From NCBI GenBank assembly GCA_016787895.1, contig JAEUTN010000018.1, positions 1 to 64,000 on the forward strand: a stretch of 64,000 nt of DNA, given 5' to 3'. Both the position numbers and the translations under genes were made by a program. Source of the stretch: Bacteroidia bacterium. GTDB taxonomy: Bacteria > Bacteroidota > Bacteroidia > B-17B0 > Aurantibacillaceae. Below, in pieces: positions 9,018 to 18,351 of this stretch; within the stretch, counting starts at the first letter, position 1, and each line of letters starts with the position of its first letter. Below the pieces are notes generated by a model, which ran no database searches, was not told the origin of the DNA, and saw nothing but the letters and a program-made list of their open reading frames with translations.

Positions 9018-10850
9018 ATGAAAAAGCAATTCTTTACCTTACTATTGAGCTTGGCCGGCCTGGGGTCCATCTGGGGCCAGTGTGCTCCATCCTGTTCCAA
9101 CTACATTGTATCACCCATTACTTTTACCACGTTTTCCGGCCTGGGTGGTGCATCGGGATATGGATCCAACGAACAATTACTGTCTGATGACCAAACCAGC
9201 TCACCCTTACCCATTGGTTTTACCTTTTCATTTATGTGTAATACCTATACACAATTTGTAATCAGTTCCAACGGATTTATTTCATTCGATCTGGGCGCTC
9301 CTCAAGGATGCTGCCAGGGTCAGTTGCTTCCGGATCCCAACCAACCGAACAATTTAATTTCGCTTTTTTGGAACGACCTATACCCTCCCGGTGGCGGAAC
9401 ACTAACCTATGCATTGACAGGGGTTTCACCGAATCAAATGTTAATCATTACCTACACCAACATCCCTTTCTGTTGTACTGCTAATCCACCCTACAGTTCA
9501 GGTCAGATTGTGTTGTATGAGGGCACCAACGTGATTGATATGTATGTTTCGAATCAGCAAGGGAATAATTCCGGCTTAATGACGCAAGGAATCGAAAATT
9601 CCAACGGAACACTGGCGTATCCAACTCCGGGCAGAAACGCTTCTGTATGGACTGCCACCAACTCCGCGTATCGCTGGACCCCAACAAACGCGCCAACACC
9701 TCCGGGAGCCATATCTGGCAATACGACCGCCTGTGCAGGCACACAGGTTAATTTTGTGATTCCACCAAGCCCCGGGGCTACTTCCTACACCTGGTCGCTA
9801 CCGGGAGGCTGGACAGGATCAAGCACCACAACCGCATTAACTGCAACGGTAGGGGCCAGTGGAAACATTTCCGTATCAGCAGTATATACTTGCGGCGTGT
9901 CGAGCCCAACCACCATTGCTTTTACTACTATCCCTCCTCCTGTAGTAGGGTTTCAGTCCATTAATCCTCCATTGGTATGTTCAGGCAGTCCTGTTACCAT
10001 CAATACCAGCGGAGCCTTCACCTATACGCTTGAACCGGGTTCAATCACAAACGGACCTCCATTCATCATCAGCCCTAACGTCTCAACCACTTTTACATTA
10101 ATGGGTACCGATGCCAATGGTTGTGTTTCCTTAAACAACCCAACCGCCAACGTTTCGGTGAATCAAACCCCAACGGTTACAGTAAACAGCGGAGCCATTT
10201 GCTTAGGAGAAAGTTTCACCATTAATCCCACCGGCGCTACCGTGTACACCTTCTCCAGCGGATTTTCGGTGGTTACCCCCAACACCGCGGGTGTACAAAC
10301 CTATACTGTGGTGGGCACCAACTCCACCGGATGTGTGAGTCCTCCGGCCCTGAGCAATGTAACTGTGAACGCTCTGCCAAACGTAACCGCCAGCGCTTCA
10401 CGCAACACCATCTGCCGGAATGAATCCACTACTCTTACCGCCAGCGGAGCCACCACCTATTCCTGGAACACAGGACCCACCACCGCGGCCATAACGGTTA
10501 GTCCTTTATCCAATACGGCTTATACTGTTACCGGAATTGATGCCAACAACTGTTCCAAAAAAGCGAGCATCAATATTACCGTTTCATTATGCCTTGGTTT
10601 AAATGAAGCGAACCTTGCACAGGCGCAGTTGGTTTCGGTTTTCCCAAATCCATCCAATGGGGAATATACTTTAGAAGCCAGTGAAGCTGCTGATGTAAAA
10701 ATTTACGACCTACAGGGAAAACTGATTAAATCCTTCAGTTTTGGACAGGGAGTACATAAAATAGACCTCAGCGCATTCGCCTCAGGAGAGTATATATTAA
10801 GAGCCAACACTGAACATAAAACGCAACAGGTTATGTTGATTAAAGAGTAG
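9018..10850 (+). CDS. Secreted Ig/PKD-like repeat protein with T9SS type A sorting domain (paralogue)
   Basis: 610 residues with the same domain order as the protein at 6759-8627. A signal peptide ends at about residue 20 (I-W-G-Q). The N-terminal beta domain has I-G-F-T-F-S-F, S-S-N-G-F-I-S-F, F-W-N-D-L and Q-M-L-I-I-T-Y. A PKD-like domain follows (Y-T-W-S-L-P-G-G-W), then Ig-like modules opening with conserved cysteines, and a Por-type tail (V-F-P-N-P-S-N-G-E-Y-T-L, then G-E-Y-I-L-R). The linker before the tail, S-L-C-L-G, is shared with the paralogue. The pair probably arose by tandem duplication around the small gene between them. Expected location is the cell surface after T9SS export. 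Confidence 0.85.
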   Translation: MKKQFFTLLLSLAGLGSIWGQCAPSCSNYIVSPITFTTFSGLGGASGYGSNEQLLSDDQTSSPLPIGFTFSFMCNTYTQFVISSNGFISFDLGAPQGCCQGQLLPDPNQPNNLISLFWNDLYPPGGGTLTYALTGVSPNQMLIITYTNIPFCCTANPPYSSGQIVLYEGTNVIDMYVSNQQGNNSGLMTQGIENSNGTLAYPTPGRNASVWTATNSAYRWTPTNAPTPPGAISGNTTACAGTQVNFVIPPSPGATSYTWSLPGGWTGSSTTTALTATVGASGNISVSAVYTCGVSSPTTIAFTTIPPPVVGFQSINPPLVCSGSPVTINTSGAFTYTLEPGSITNGPPFIISPNVSTTFTLMGTDANGCVSLNNPTANVSVNQTPTVTVNSGAICLGESFTINPTGATVYTFSSGFSVVTPNTAGVQTYTVVGTNSTGCVSPPALSNVTVNALPNVTASASRNTICRNESTTLTASGATTYSWNTGPTTAAITVSPLSNTAYTVTGIDANNCSKKASINITVSLCLGLNEANLAQAQLVSVFPNPSNGEYTLEASEAADVKIYDLQGKLIKSFSFGQGVHKIDLSAFASGEYILRANTEHKTQQVMLIKE

Positions 10851-10873
10851 AAGTTAATACTACTTCATTTTAG

Positions 10874-10903
10874 AAGCGTCTCCCCAACAGAGACGCTTTT
10901 TTT
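10874..10903 (+). terminator. Intrinsic terminator, overlapping the exoA promoter region
   Basis: A perfect 9-bp GC-rich stem (10874-10882 with 10890-10898) has a 7-nt loop and a T-run. It closes the cargo-gene cluster. A TATATTTA box (10903-10910) overlaps its end and may start exoA, whose ATG is at 10915. Confidence 0.85.
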
Positions 10904-10914
10904 ATATTTACCAC

Positions 10915-11676
10915 ATGAGAATCGTCACTTACAATGTAAACGGGATACGCTCGGCCATGAGCAAAGGACTTTTGGAGTGGATAAAGGCAGACAAGCCGGA
11001 TGTATTGTGTTTGCAGGAAATAAAGGCCCATCCTGAACAGGTGGGTTTGATGGAGTTTGAAGAATTTGGTTATCACCATTACTGGTTTCCGGCACAAAAA
11101 AAAGGATACAGTGGTGTGGCCATATTCAGCAAACTCAAACCCCTGCACGTGGAGTACGGTTGCGGCAACAAACTGTATGATGATGAAGGCCGGGTGTTGC
11201 GTGTGGATTTTACTGACTATTCGGTAATGAGTGTGTACCACCCCAGCGGCAGCAGTGGCGATGACCGGCAGGCCTTTAAGATGAAGTGGCTCGACTTTTT
11301 TTACAATTACATTGCTGAACTAAAGAAAACAAAACAACACCTGATTCTCAGCGGTGACTTTAATATTTGTCACAAACCCATCGACATTCACAATCCAAAG
11401 TCGAACGCCAATACCAGTGGGTTTTTACCGGAAGAAAGGGAATGGATGGAGAAGTTTATTCAAAGCGGATTTATCGATTCGTTTCGATGGTTCAACACTG
11501 AACCGCACAATTACACCTGGTGGAGTTACAGAGCCGGCTCGCGCGGAAAGAACCTGGGTTGGCGCATCGATTACAACCTGGTGAGTCAGAATTTAAAAGA
11601 TCGTTTGAAAGGAGCGGCCATAGCTTCTCAGGCCGTACATAGCGATCATTGCCCTGCTATTCTTGACTTAATTTAA
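10915..11676 (+). CDS. xth: Exodeoxyribonuclease III / AP endonuclease
   Basis: 253 residues covering the whole endonuclease/exonuclease/phosphatase fold of the ExoIII family, which cuts DNA at abasic sites and digests 3' ends during base excision repair. The visible catalytic set is N7 (T-Y-N-V-N-G-I-R), the Mg2+ ligand E35 (L-Q-E-I-K), Y108, D148 and N150 (S-G-D-F-N), and the terminal S243-D-H-C-P. The length and N-terminus match the family, so the ATG at 10915 is secure. It is transcribed alone after a terminator, from a possible TATATTTA box 5 bases upstream of the ATG. Confidence 0.95.
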   Translation: MRIVTYNVNGIRSAMSKGLLEWIKADKPDVLCLQEIKAHPEQVGLMEFEEFGYHHYWFPAQKKGYSGVAIFSKLKPLHVEYGCGNKLYDDEGRVLRVDFTDYSVMSVYHPSGSSGDDRQAFKMKWLDFFYNYIAELKKTKQHLILSGDFNICHKPIDIHNPKSNANTSGFLPEEREWMEKFIQSGFIDSFRWFNTEPHNYTWWSYRAGSRGKNLGWRIDYNLVSQNLKDRLKGAAIASQAVHSDHCPAILDLI

Positions 11677-11736
11677 AACTGGTCTATACTTTCCTGCCCT
11701 TGGGCTAAAATATTCACACTTAGCGGGGTTTAATAC

Positions 11737-11744
11737 TATATTTG
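11737..11744 (+). promoter_or_regulatory. -7 box upstream of the oligopeptide-binding lipoprotein gene
   Basis: TATATTTG is an exact TAnnTTTG match and lies 26 bases before the ATG at 11771. Confidence 0.55.
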
Positions 11745-11770
11745 TTTAAAGTAATCCTTAAAACAGGTGT

Positions 11771-13516
11771 ATGAAAAAGTTGTGTACTCTCAGTGCCCTT
11801 TTCTTTACTGTTATCTTAAGTAGCTGTGCCGACAATACAAAGGAGCAGCAAACCCCTTCATCGCAAGCCAAAGGTGGCATTAAGTACGGCGGCATCTTAC
11901 GCGTCAATGAAATTGATCGTTTCAAAAGTCTGATGCCAATGGCTATCAGCGAACAAAACGCTTATCATATCGCCTCTCAGGTTTACGAAGGTTTAGTGAA
12001 ATACAATCAATTTGACCTGAGTTTGATTCCGGGTCTTGCCAAATCGTGGGAAATCAGCAAAGACCTTAAGGAGTACACCTTTCACCTCAGAACCAATGCC
12101 AGATTTCACAACGACAGTTGTTTTAAGGATGGCAAAGGACGAAACGTGAGGGCTTCTGACGTGTTGTTTTCTTTTGAAGCGCTTTGCTCAAAAAACATCA
12201 ACAACAGCCAGTTCGACATTACGTTTAAGGACAGGGTGGAAGGAGCCAATGAAAATTATGATCTGTCGGGTTCGGGCCAGGTGCATAGCATTTCAGGTGT
12301 TAAGGTGCTCAACGATTCTACCCTGAGTATCAAATTGCTTAACCCCGATCCCACTTTTCTCAACATTCTGGCCATGCCGGGCTGTTTTGTGTTTCCAAAA
12401 GAAGCAGGTTTAAAATACGGCAGCCGCATGCGCACAAAATGTGTGGGCACCGGCCCATTTTATGTTGAATTCATCAAAGAAGGGGAAGAAGTGGTATTAA
12501 CCCGTAACGAAGACTATTGGGGAAAAGACCTCCATGGCAATCAGTTGCCTTATCTCTATGGCATCCACTGGTCGTTTGTGCCCGATAAAAGAAGTGAAGT
12601 AGAACTTTTCAGGGATGGAAAACTCGATGCGATTTATAACATTCCGGTTGACCTCTTCCATCAAACCCTGGGCAATCTGCAGGATAAAAGCGGGGCTCAC
12701 CTCAATTTTGATATTTTCACTTCTCCCGCATTGAGCACCCATTTTTACGGACTGAATGTGCAAATGAACCCTTTCTTTTCAGTGAAAGAAATCCGCAGGG
12801 CCATGAACCTGGCCATCGACCGGAAAAAAATTGCTGAAGTCACTTTAAAGGGTGAGGGTACTGCGGCCGAATACGGTATCGTACCCTATACCAAAACATT
12901 TGAAAGAGCCGGCTACAATTACAAAGCGCTCCGCGGATTTTCTTATGATCCTGATTCTGCACGAAAATTACTCGAAAAGTCCGGCTACCCTATGGGACTT
13001 GGTTTGCCCGCGTTTAATCTCGAAATCAACAGTGGAGGAGGAGAGCGCAACCTGATGGTAGCCCTTGCCGTGCAAAAAATGCTGAAGGAGAACCTTGGTA
13101 TTAATGTAAACATGAGTGTTGTGTCCTGGAACGAACACATTAATAATGTACACAGGGGCAAGAGTGATTTTTTCCGTTACGCATGGGTGAGCGATTATCC
13201 CGATCCCGAGTCTTTTCTTACGCTTTTCTATGGGCCGCATGTGCCTGAGTTGATGGAAGAGAAGTCCTACATTAACGTGGGGCGCTTTAAAAACAAAAAA
13301 TTTGATGAACTCTTTCAGGCTTCAAGGATAGAACTGGATAAATCCAAACGTTACCGATTGCTTCAGGAGGCCGAACAGGTTTTGCTCGATGAAGCCGCGT
13401 TTATGCCTTTGTATTACGATGAAAACATGAGGCTGGTGCATAAGGAGGTGAAGAACTTCAGAGAAAATCCCATGGGGTTTATGGACATGACCTACGTGTA
13501 TTTTTCGAACCGGTAA
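11771..13516 (+). CDS. ABC transporter substrate-binding lipoprotein, oligopeptide/dipeptide family (SBP_bac_5)
   Basis: 581 residues. The lipoprotein signal ends in I-L-S-S-C19, so the mature protein is lipid-anchored. The body follows OppA/DppA-type binding proteins: Y-E-G-L-V near residue 75, L-A-x-S-W-E-I-S-x-D, T-F-H-L-R, A-x-D-V-L-F-S-F, V-G-T-G-P-F-Y, R-x-A-M-N-L-A-I-D-R, and a C-terminal W-V-S-D-Y-P-D-P-E-S-F motif. The family captures peptides for import through an inner-membrane ABC transporter. No permease or ATPase gene is adjacent, so its partners are elsewhere or it serves another role such as peptide sensing. Confidence 0.9.
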   Translation: MKKLCTLSALFFTVILSSCADNTKEQQTPSSQAKGGIKYGGILRVNEIDRFKSLMPMAISEQNAYHIASQVYEGLVKYNQFDLSLIPGLAKSWEISKDLKEYTFHLRTNARFHNDSCFKDGKGRNVRASDVLFSFEALCSKNINNSQFDITFKDRVEGANENYDLSGSGQVHSISGVKVLNDSTLSIKLLNPDPTFLNILAMPGCFVFPKEAGLKYGSRMRTKCVGTGPFYVEFIKEGEEVVLTRNEDYWGKDLHGNQLPYLYGIHWSFVPDKRSEVELFRDGKLDAIYNIPVDLFHQTLGNLQDKSGAHLNFDIFTSPALSTHFYGLNVQMNPFFSVKEIRRAMNLAIDRKKIAEVTLKGEGTAAEYGIVPYTKTFERAGYNYKALRGFSYDPDSARKLLEKSGYPMGLGLPAFNLEINSGGGERNLMVALAVQKMLKENLGINVNMSVVSWNEHINNVHRGKSDFFRYAWVSDYPDPESFLTLFYGPHVPELMEEKSYINVGRFKNKKFDELFQASRIELDKSKRYRLLQEAEQVLLDEAAFMPLYYDENMRLVHKEVKNFRENPMGFMDMTYVYFSNR

Positions 13517-13589
13517 AAATAAACGCCTGAATAGTTTATTTGCACTTTAATCAATCCCTGTTTTTTGTAATTTGGTCAGCACAAAAAAG

Positions 13590-14267
13590 GTGCAAAATTA
13601 CGTCATTATAGTGGCCGGTGGGCAGGGAAGCCGCATGAAAAGCGAAATTCCCAAACAGTACCTGAGCGTTAAAGGTATTCCCATTATCATCCGGGCCATA
13701 CAGTGTTTTCTGAATTTCAGTACAGAGATGAAAATCATTGTTTGTGTTCACCCTTCATACAGGGCGCACATGGAAAACCTTCTGAAAACATTTAATTTGA
13801 ATGAACACGGCATTCAAGTCACCCTGGGCGGAGACACCCGTTTTCAGTCGGTAAAAAATGGTTTGCACCTGATTACAGATCAGGAGCCGGCAGTGGTTGG
13901 CATTCACGACGCCGCCCGGCCATTTGTTTCCAAAACAACGATTGAACAATGTTTCGAAACCGCAAGAACCAGGGGCAACGCGGTGCCCTGTTTGCCGGTG
14001 AATGAAAGTTTGCGAAAAATCAGCAACAACATCAATCATTCCGTCAACCGCAACGAATACAAAATCATTCAAACCCCGCAGTGTTTTAATCTGTTCCGAA
14101 TTAAAAAGGCCTTTGAGCAGGAATACAATACCGGTTTCACCGATGATGCTACTGTACTGGAAAGCACAGGCGAAACCATTCACCTTGTTGAAGGCAACCC
14201 CGAGAACATTAAGATTACCTCTCCGTTTGATTTGATACTTGCCGAGGCACTGGTTGAAAAAGCATGA
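13590..14267 (+). CDS. ispD: 2-C-methyl-D-erythritol 4-phosphate cytidylyltransferase
   Basis: About 225 residues. IspD makes CDP-methylerythritol in the MEP isoprenoid pathway. The CTP-binding loop is I-I-V-A-G-G-Q-G-S-R-M at residues 6-16, with K-Q-Y-L just after. G-I-H-D-A-A-R-P-F-V, the I-Q-T-P-Q-C-F region, T-D-D-A-T-V-L-E and the final N-x-K-I-T-S-P-F-D-L are all family hallmarks. An in-frame TTG at 13572 would add six residues. I chose GTG 13590 because the resulting N-terminus (M-Q-N-Y-V-I-I-V-A-G-G) matches the family length. The last codons overlap the next gene by 4 bp (ATGA), indicating coupled translation. Confidence 0.92.
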   Translation: MQNYVIIVAGGQGSRMKSEIPKQYLSVKGIPIIIRAIQCFLNFSTEMKIIVCVHPSYRAHMENLLKTFNLNEHGIQVTLGGDTRFQSVKNGLHLITDQEPAVVGIHDAARPFVSKTTIEQCFETARTRGNAVPCLPVNESLRKISNNINHSVNRNEYKIIQTPQCFNLFRIKKAFEQEYNTGFTDDATVLESTGETIHLVEGNPENIKITSPFDLILAEALVEKA

Positions 14268-15865
14268 GCAGCGATGAAATCATAGAACATCTTGAATTAA
14301 TGGCCCGCCTGATGGAACTACACGAGGAGAATCCATTCAAAATACGGGCCGTTTCCAACGCCGCTTTTAAATTGAATAAACTTCGTTACAATTTCGAAGG
14401 AAAAAGTAAAGAGGACATTGAAAACATTGAAGGCATTGGAAAAGGCATCTCATCAAAAATTATTGACCTCATCAGCACAAACGAAACTCCTGAGTTAAAC
14501 GATTTGCTAAAAAAAACACCTCCCGGAATTATTGAGGTGTTGAATATAAAAGGTCTTGGTCCAAAAAAAGTCAGACAACTTTGGAAAGAACTCGACATTG
14601 AAAGTGTGGGGGAGTTGTTGTACGCCTGTAACGAAAACCGCTTAACCACACTTAAGGGCTTTGGAGAAAAAACCCAAAACCAGGTTAAACAAAACATAGA
14701 ATTCAGCTTAAGCAACCAAAACAAATACCATTACGCGGCACTTGAGCAGGTAATGTTTGATTTTTTGGAGCTGTTAAAAGAAAAAGAGCCGGGCCTGCAA
14801 GTAGCGTTATGCGGTGAAATGGCCAGAAAATGCGAGGTTATCGAAAAGCTGGAATTGCTGATTGACCGTGATTTAAAACACGACTATACCGCGGTGTTAA
14901 AAGGCATTCCGCTCCAGGTTGAATTCAAAACCTGTCGACCCGAGGAGTTTTATTATTACAAAGTGCTGTATACTTCAAGTGCCGGACATCTGGAAAAAAC
15001 CAACCTAAAGGCCCTTACAAAAAAAACCTTCGGCAGTGAGGAGGAAGTGTACAGCGCGCTTCACCTGCAGTACATAGTGCCTGAACTGCGTGAAGGCCTT
15101 GCAGAGGTAAGTTTGGCAAAAGATAACCGCTTGCCGGAATTAATTACTATCGAAGATCTGAAAGGAATTTTGCACTGCCATAGCACCTACAGCGATGGGG
15201 TGCATTCTCTGAAGGAAATGGCCGGAGAATGTCAGCGTTTGGGTTACGGATATTTTGGAATTTGTGACCATTCGCGTTCAGCGGGTTATGCTCAGGGCCT
15301 CAGTATAGAAAGGGTTCAGGAACAACACGCGGAAATTGACAGGCTTAATTCAGGCTATTCCGGGTTTAAAATCCTGAAAGGGATTGAAAGCGATATTTTA
15401 AACGATGGCTCACTGGATTATCCTGATGAGGTGCTGAAGACCTTTGATTTTGTGGTGGCATCGGTTCACTCCAATTTAAAAATGAACGAAGCCAAAGCCA
15501 CGGAGCGCCTGATTAAAGCCATTGAAAACCCTTACACCAGTATTTTAGGTCACCCAAGTGGTCGATTATTGCTGGCGCGGGCCGGCTATCCGCTCGATTA
15601 TAAAAAGATTATTGATGCCTGCGCCGCAAATAAGGTGAGTGTGGAATTGAATGCGCATCCTTACCGTTTGGATTTGGATTGGCGTTGGATTCCATATTGC
15701 CTTGAAAAAAATGTGATGATCTCCATCAACCCCGATGCCCATAACAAGGACGGATTGAAGGACGTGTATTATGGAATTTGCGCAGCAAGAAAAGGCATGC
15801 TCAGCAAAAAATACTGCCTGAACGCTTTGGATGTGAACGAAATTATGAGCAAATTCAGGAAATAA
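14264..15865 (+). CDS. PolX-like protein: HhH plus degenerate polymerase domain plus intact PHP phosphoesterase
   Basis: 533 residues aligned along the bacterial family X polymerase (PolX) plan. The N-terminal 8-kDa-like and helix-hairpin-helix region is at 1-150 (I-E-G-I-G-K-G-I and I-K-G-L-G-P-K-K), the palm remnant at about 160-290, and the PHP domain at about 300-530. In the palm the catalytic D-x-D position reads K195-L-E197, and the preceding G-S-x-R-R motif reads G-E-M-A-R, so nucleotidyl transfer should be lost. The PHP metal ligands all appear kept: H304, H306, D311, H336, E375, H402, H430, D491, H493. The expected activity is therefore metal-dependent phosphoesterase or 3'-5' exonuclease/AP-site processing, not synthesis. 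It lies in a coupled operon between ispD and the GH3 gene. Confidence 0.85.
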   Translation: MSSDEIIEHLELMARLMELHEENPFKIRAVSNAAFKLNKLRYNFEGKSKEDIENIEGIGKGISSKIIDLISTNETPELNDLLKKTPPGIIEVLNIKGLGPKKVRQLWKELDIESVGELLYACNENRLTTLKGFGEKTQNQVKQNIEFSLSNQNKYHYAALEQVMFDFLELLKEKEPGLQVALCGEMARKCEVIEKLELLIDRDLKHDYTAVLKGIPLQVEFKTCRPEEFYYYKVLYTSSAGHLEKTNLKALTKKTFGSEEEVYSALHLQYIVPELREGLAEVSLAKDNRLPELITIEDLKGILHCHSTYSDGVHSLKEMAGECQRLGYGYFGICDHSRSAGYAQGLSIERVQEQHAEIDRLNSGYSGFKILKGIESDILNDGSLDYPDEVLKTFDFVVASVHSNLKMNEAKATERLIKAIENPYTSILGHPSGRLLLARAGYPLDYKKIIDACAANKVSVELNAHPYRLDLDWRWIPYCLEKNVMISINPDAHNKDGLKDVYYGICAARKGMLSKKYCLNALDVNEIMSKFRK

Positions 15866-17421
15866 TGGCTCTCCTGAATTCCATAGCAAGCTGGTTAATG
15901 AAAAAACGCATGCACCAGATTGAGCTTTTTATCAAATACCCTATCGACGTTCAGCAAGAGTGGATGTATTCATTGGTGTACGAAGCTTCTGAAACATTTT
16001 ATGGAAAAAAGTATGGATTTGAAAACATCAAAAACTACAAACAATTTAAGGAAAACGTTCCGGTAAACGATTACGAATCCTTAAAACCTTTTATCGACCG
16101 TACCCGCCGGGGTGAGCAAAACCTCTTGTGGCACAGCGAAATCAAATGGTTCGCGAAAAGCAGCGGCACCACCGATAAAAGTAAATTTTTGCCGGTAAGT
16201 ACCGAAAGTCTCGAAGGCTGCCATTACAATGCCGGCCGTGACATGATTACACTGCATTGCAACAACCACCCCGACACCCAACTCTTTACCGGAAAAAACC
16301 TGGCCCTGGGTGGGAGTTTTAAAGAAGATATTTTTGAAGACCACAGTTCTTTTCACGGGGATGTAAGTGCCATCATCATTCAAAACCTTCCCCTGTGGGC
16401 CGATTATTTCAGGGCACCCGAAGTTAGCATCGCATTGATGGATGAGTGGGAGAGCAAACTCGAGAAAATGGCCCTTAGCATGATGAATGAAAACGTGGTA
16501 AGCCTGGCCGGGGTGCCGAGTTGGATGCTTGTATTGTTAAAAAAGATTCTTGAAAAGAAAAAAGTACAAAGTCTGAGGGAAGTATGGCCGAACCTTGAAG
16601 TCTACTTCCATGGAGGAGTAAATTTTGCCCCCTACAAGGAACAGTTTCGAAAATTGTTTGATAAAGACGACGTGCATTACCTGGAGTTGTACAACGCATC
16701 AGAAGGTTTTTTTGGTATTCAGGATCAAAGCAACAGCGATGAAATGCTGTTGATGCTGGATTACGGCATTTTTTATGAGTTCATAGAGTTGCACGATTTT
16801 CAACGCGGCGATTTTTCAAAAACCCTGCATCTGGGCGATGTAAAACCGGGAGTGGATTATGCCATGATAATAAGCACCAACGCCGGACTTTGGAGGTACC
16901 AGATCGGAGACGTGATTCGTTTCACCAACACCAACCCTTACCGATTTAAGATCACCGGAAGAACCCGTCAGTACATTAACGTATTCGGGGAGGAATTAAT
17001 GATACACAATACCGATCAGGCAATCGCGTTTGCCTGTGAAAAGTCACACGCCATGGTGAAAGAATACACGGTAGCGCCAGTATTTATGAATGCCGGTTCG
17101 GGCTCACACGAGTGGCTGATTGAATTTGAAAAGGAACCGGAGAACTTTGAGTTTTTCTGTGCTCAATTAGACGAATCACTCAAAAAACAAAACAGCGATT
17201 ATGAAGCCAAACGGTTCAACAATTACGTTTTGCATTTCCCAAAAATTCGCATCCTGCCGGCAGGCAGTTTTCATCGCTGGCTGAAACACAACAACAAGCT
17301 GGGCGGGCAATACAAAGTACCTAGGCTCAGCAACAGCCGCAAAGTTCTTGAAGAGGTTCTGAATCTCAATAGCTCTGAGCCTAATTCCCAAAACGAAACG
17401 TTTCAGTACTCGAAAAATTAA
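15865..17421 (+). CDS. GH3 family acyl-adenylating enzyme
   Basis: 518 residues from ATG 15865, which overlaps the preceding stop as TAATG. An upstream in-frame ATG at 15778 lies inside the PolX-like gene and is unlikely to be used. The protein belongs to the GH3 family, known in plants as acyl-acid amido synthetases that adenylate a carboxylic acid and join it to an amino acid. Three adenylation motifs are visible: S-S-G-T-T-D-K-S-K-F (about residue 97), Y-N-A-S-E-G-F-F (about 275), and W-R-Y-Q-I-G-D-V-I-R-F (about 345), with a C-terminal lid and F-H-R-W-L near the end. The bacterial substrate is unknown. It also overlaps the next gene by TAATG. Confidence 0.9.
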   Translation: MALLNSIASWLMKKRMHQIELFIKYPIDVQQEWMYSLVYEASETFYGKKYGFENIKNYKQFKENVPVNDYESLKPFIDRTRRGEQNLLWHSEIKWFAKSSGTTDKSKFLPVSTESLEGCHYNAGRDMITLHCNNHPDTQLFTGKNLALGGSFKEDIFEDHSSFHGDVSAIIIQNLPLWADYFRAPEVSIALMDEWESKLEKMALSMMNENVVSLAGVPSWMLVLLKKILEKKKVQSLREVWPNLEVYFHGGVNFAPYKEQFRKLFDKDDVHYLELYNASEGFFGIQDQSNSDEMLLMLDYGIFYEFIELHDFQRGDFSKTLHLGDVKPGVDYAMIISTNAGLWRYQIGDVIRFTNTNPYRFKITGRTRQYINVFGEELMIHNTDQAIAFACEKSHAMVKEYTVAPVFMNAGSGSHEWLIEFEKEPENFEFFCAQLDESLKKQNSDYEAKRFNNYVLHFPKIRILPAGSFHRWLKHNNKLGGQYKVPRLSNSRKVLEEVLNLNSSEPNSQNETFQYSKN

Positions 17422-18227
17422 TGAAAAAAGTCGGGCGCACTCAACACATTTTTCTATTCCTGCTCGTTGGAATGATGACCTCGTTTATTTCGGATGCTCC
17501 GTTAAAACGGGTGGTGATAAAAGCCAATTTCGATCAGTTTGCAATTGATAATATCGGAAACATTTATACCCTGCTTGATGAAGAAATAGTAAAGTACCTG
17601 CCCAACGGCAGGTTATTCGCCAGGTACAGCAATCTGAAATTGGGAAAAATAAGCGGGGTGGATGCCACCAATCCGCTTAAAGTACTGCTGTATTACAAAG
17701 ATTTCCAGCAACTGGTTTTTCTCGACAACCAGCTTTCGGTAAACAGTAATGAAGTGTCGCTTGAAAATCTGGGATATGAACAAACCGAATTGGTGTGTGC
17801 CGGTGCCAACAACAGTTTTTGGATTTATGACCGTAAGAACAATGAACTGCTGAGGTTCAACGAAAATTCAAAAATCGTAAGTTCAACCGGCAACCTGAAA
17901 CAAATACTGAAAGCCGAGCTCGACCCCAACTTCATGAGAGAGTACAATGGATTTCTTTACCTCAATTGCCCTGAACAGGGGATCTACGTTTTTGATTTTT
18001 ACGGGGCTTTCAGTAAACTTATTCCTCTAAAAGGTCTGCGTGGTTTCAGGGTCGACGAAGAAATTGTGTATTTCAGAAGGGACAGCAGTTTGTGCAGTTA
18101 CAACTTTAAATTCATGGAAGAGGCCTGTAAACCCTTGCCCGACCATCAACTGCTGAAAGGGGTAAACTACTTTAAAGAAGCCCTCTACCTGGCTTATAAA
18201 GATTCCCTGGTGGCCATTACACCTTAG
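17421..18227 (+). CDS. Secreted beta-propeller-like protein of unknown function
   Basis: 268 residues with an N-terminal signal or anchor segment (about 9-25). It then shows alternating short beta motifs of the kind F-x-x-D-N-x-G-N-I-Y-x-L, K-Y-x-x-N-G, F-W-I-Y-D-R-x-N-x-E-L, F-L-Y-L-N and I-Y-V-F-D-F-Y-G, as in six-bladed NHL-type propellers. Four or five blades can be counted loosely. No catalytic residues were recognised. The start overlaps the GH3 stop (TAATG), so it is translated with GH3 and likely works in the same process, but in the periplasm or at the outer membrane. Confidence 0.75.
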   Translation: MKKVGRTQHIFLFLLVGMMTSFISDAPLKRVVIKANFDQFAIDNIGNIYTLLDEEIVKYLPNGRLFARYSNLKLGKISGVDATNPLKVLLYYKDFQQLVFLDNQLSVNSNEVSLENLGYEQTELVCAGANNSFWIYDRKNNELLRFNENSKIVSSTGNLKQILKAELDPNFMREYNGFLYLNCPEQGIYVFDFYGAFSKLIPLKGLRGFRVDEEIVYFRRDSSLCSYNFKFMEEACKPLPDHQLLKGVNYFKEALYLAYKDSLVAITP

Positions 18228-18293
18228 TTCCTGATTCCCGGCATGCTTAGAAACTTTAACAACTGTTCTTATTTTAATCTTTTGCTATTTTGG

Positions 18294-18301
18294 TAAATTT
18301 G
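18294..18301 (+). promoter_or_regulatory. -7 box upstream of the DUF4175 gene
   Basis: TAAATTTG is an exact TAnnTTTG match and lies 50 bases before the GTG start at 18352. It begins the next transcription unit. Confidence 0.5.
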
Positions 18302-18351
18302 AAGGTAAGGGGCCATTATCCCTCAGAACCTGTTTCCAAAACTCCTGAACC

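Noticed and set aside
15778..15864. Longer GH3 start inside the PolX-like gene
   Set aside because: The TAATG junction at 15863-15867 gives a coupled start matching the family; the extension is basic and unlike GH3.
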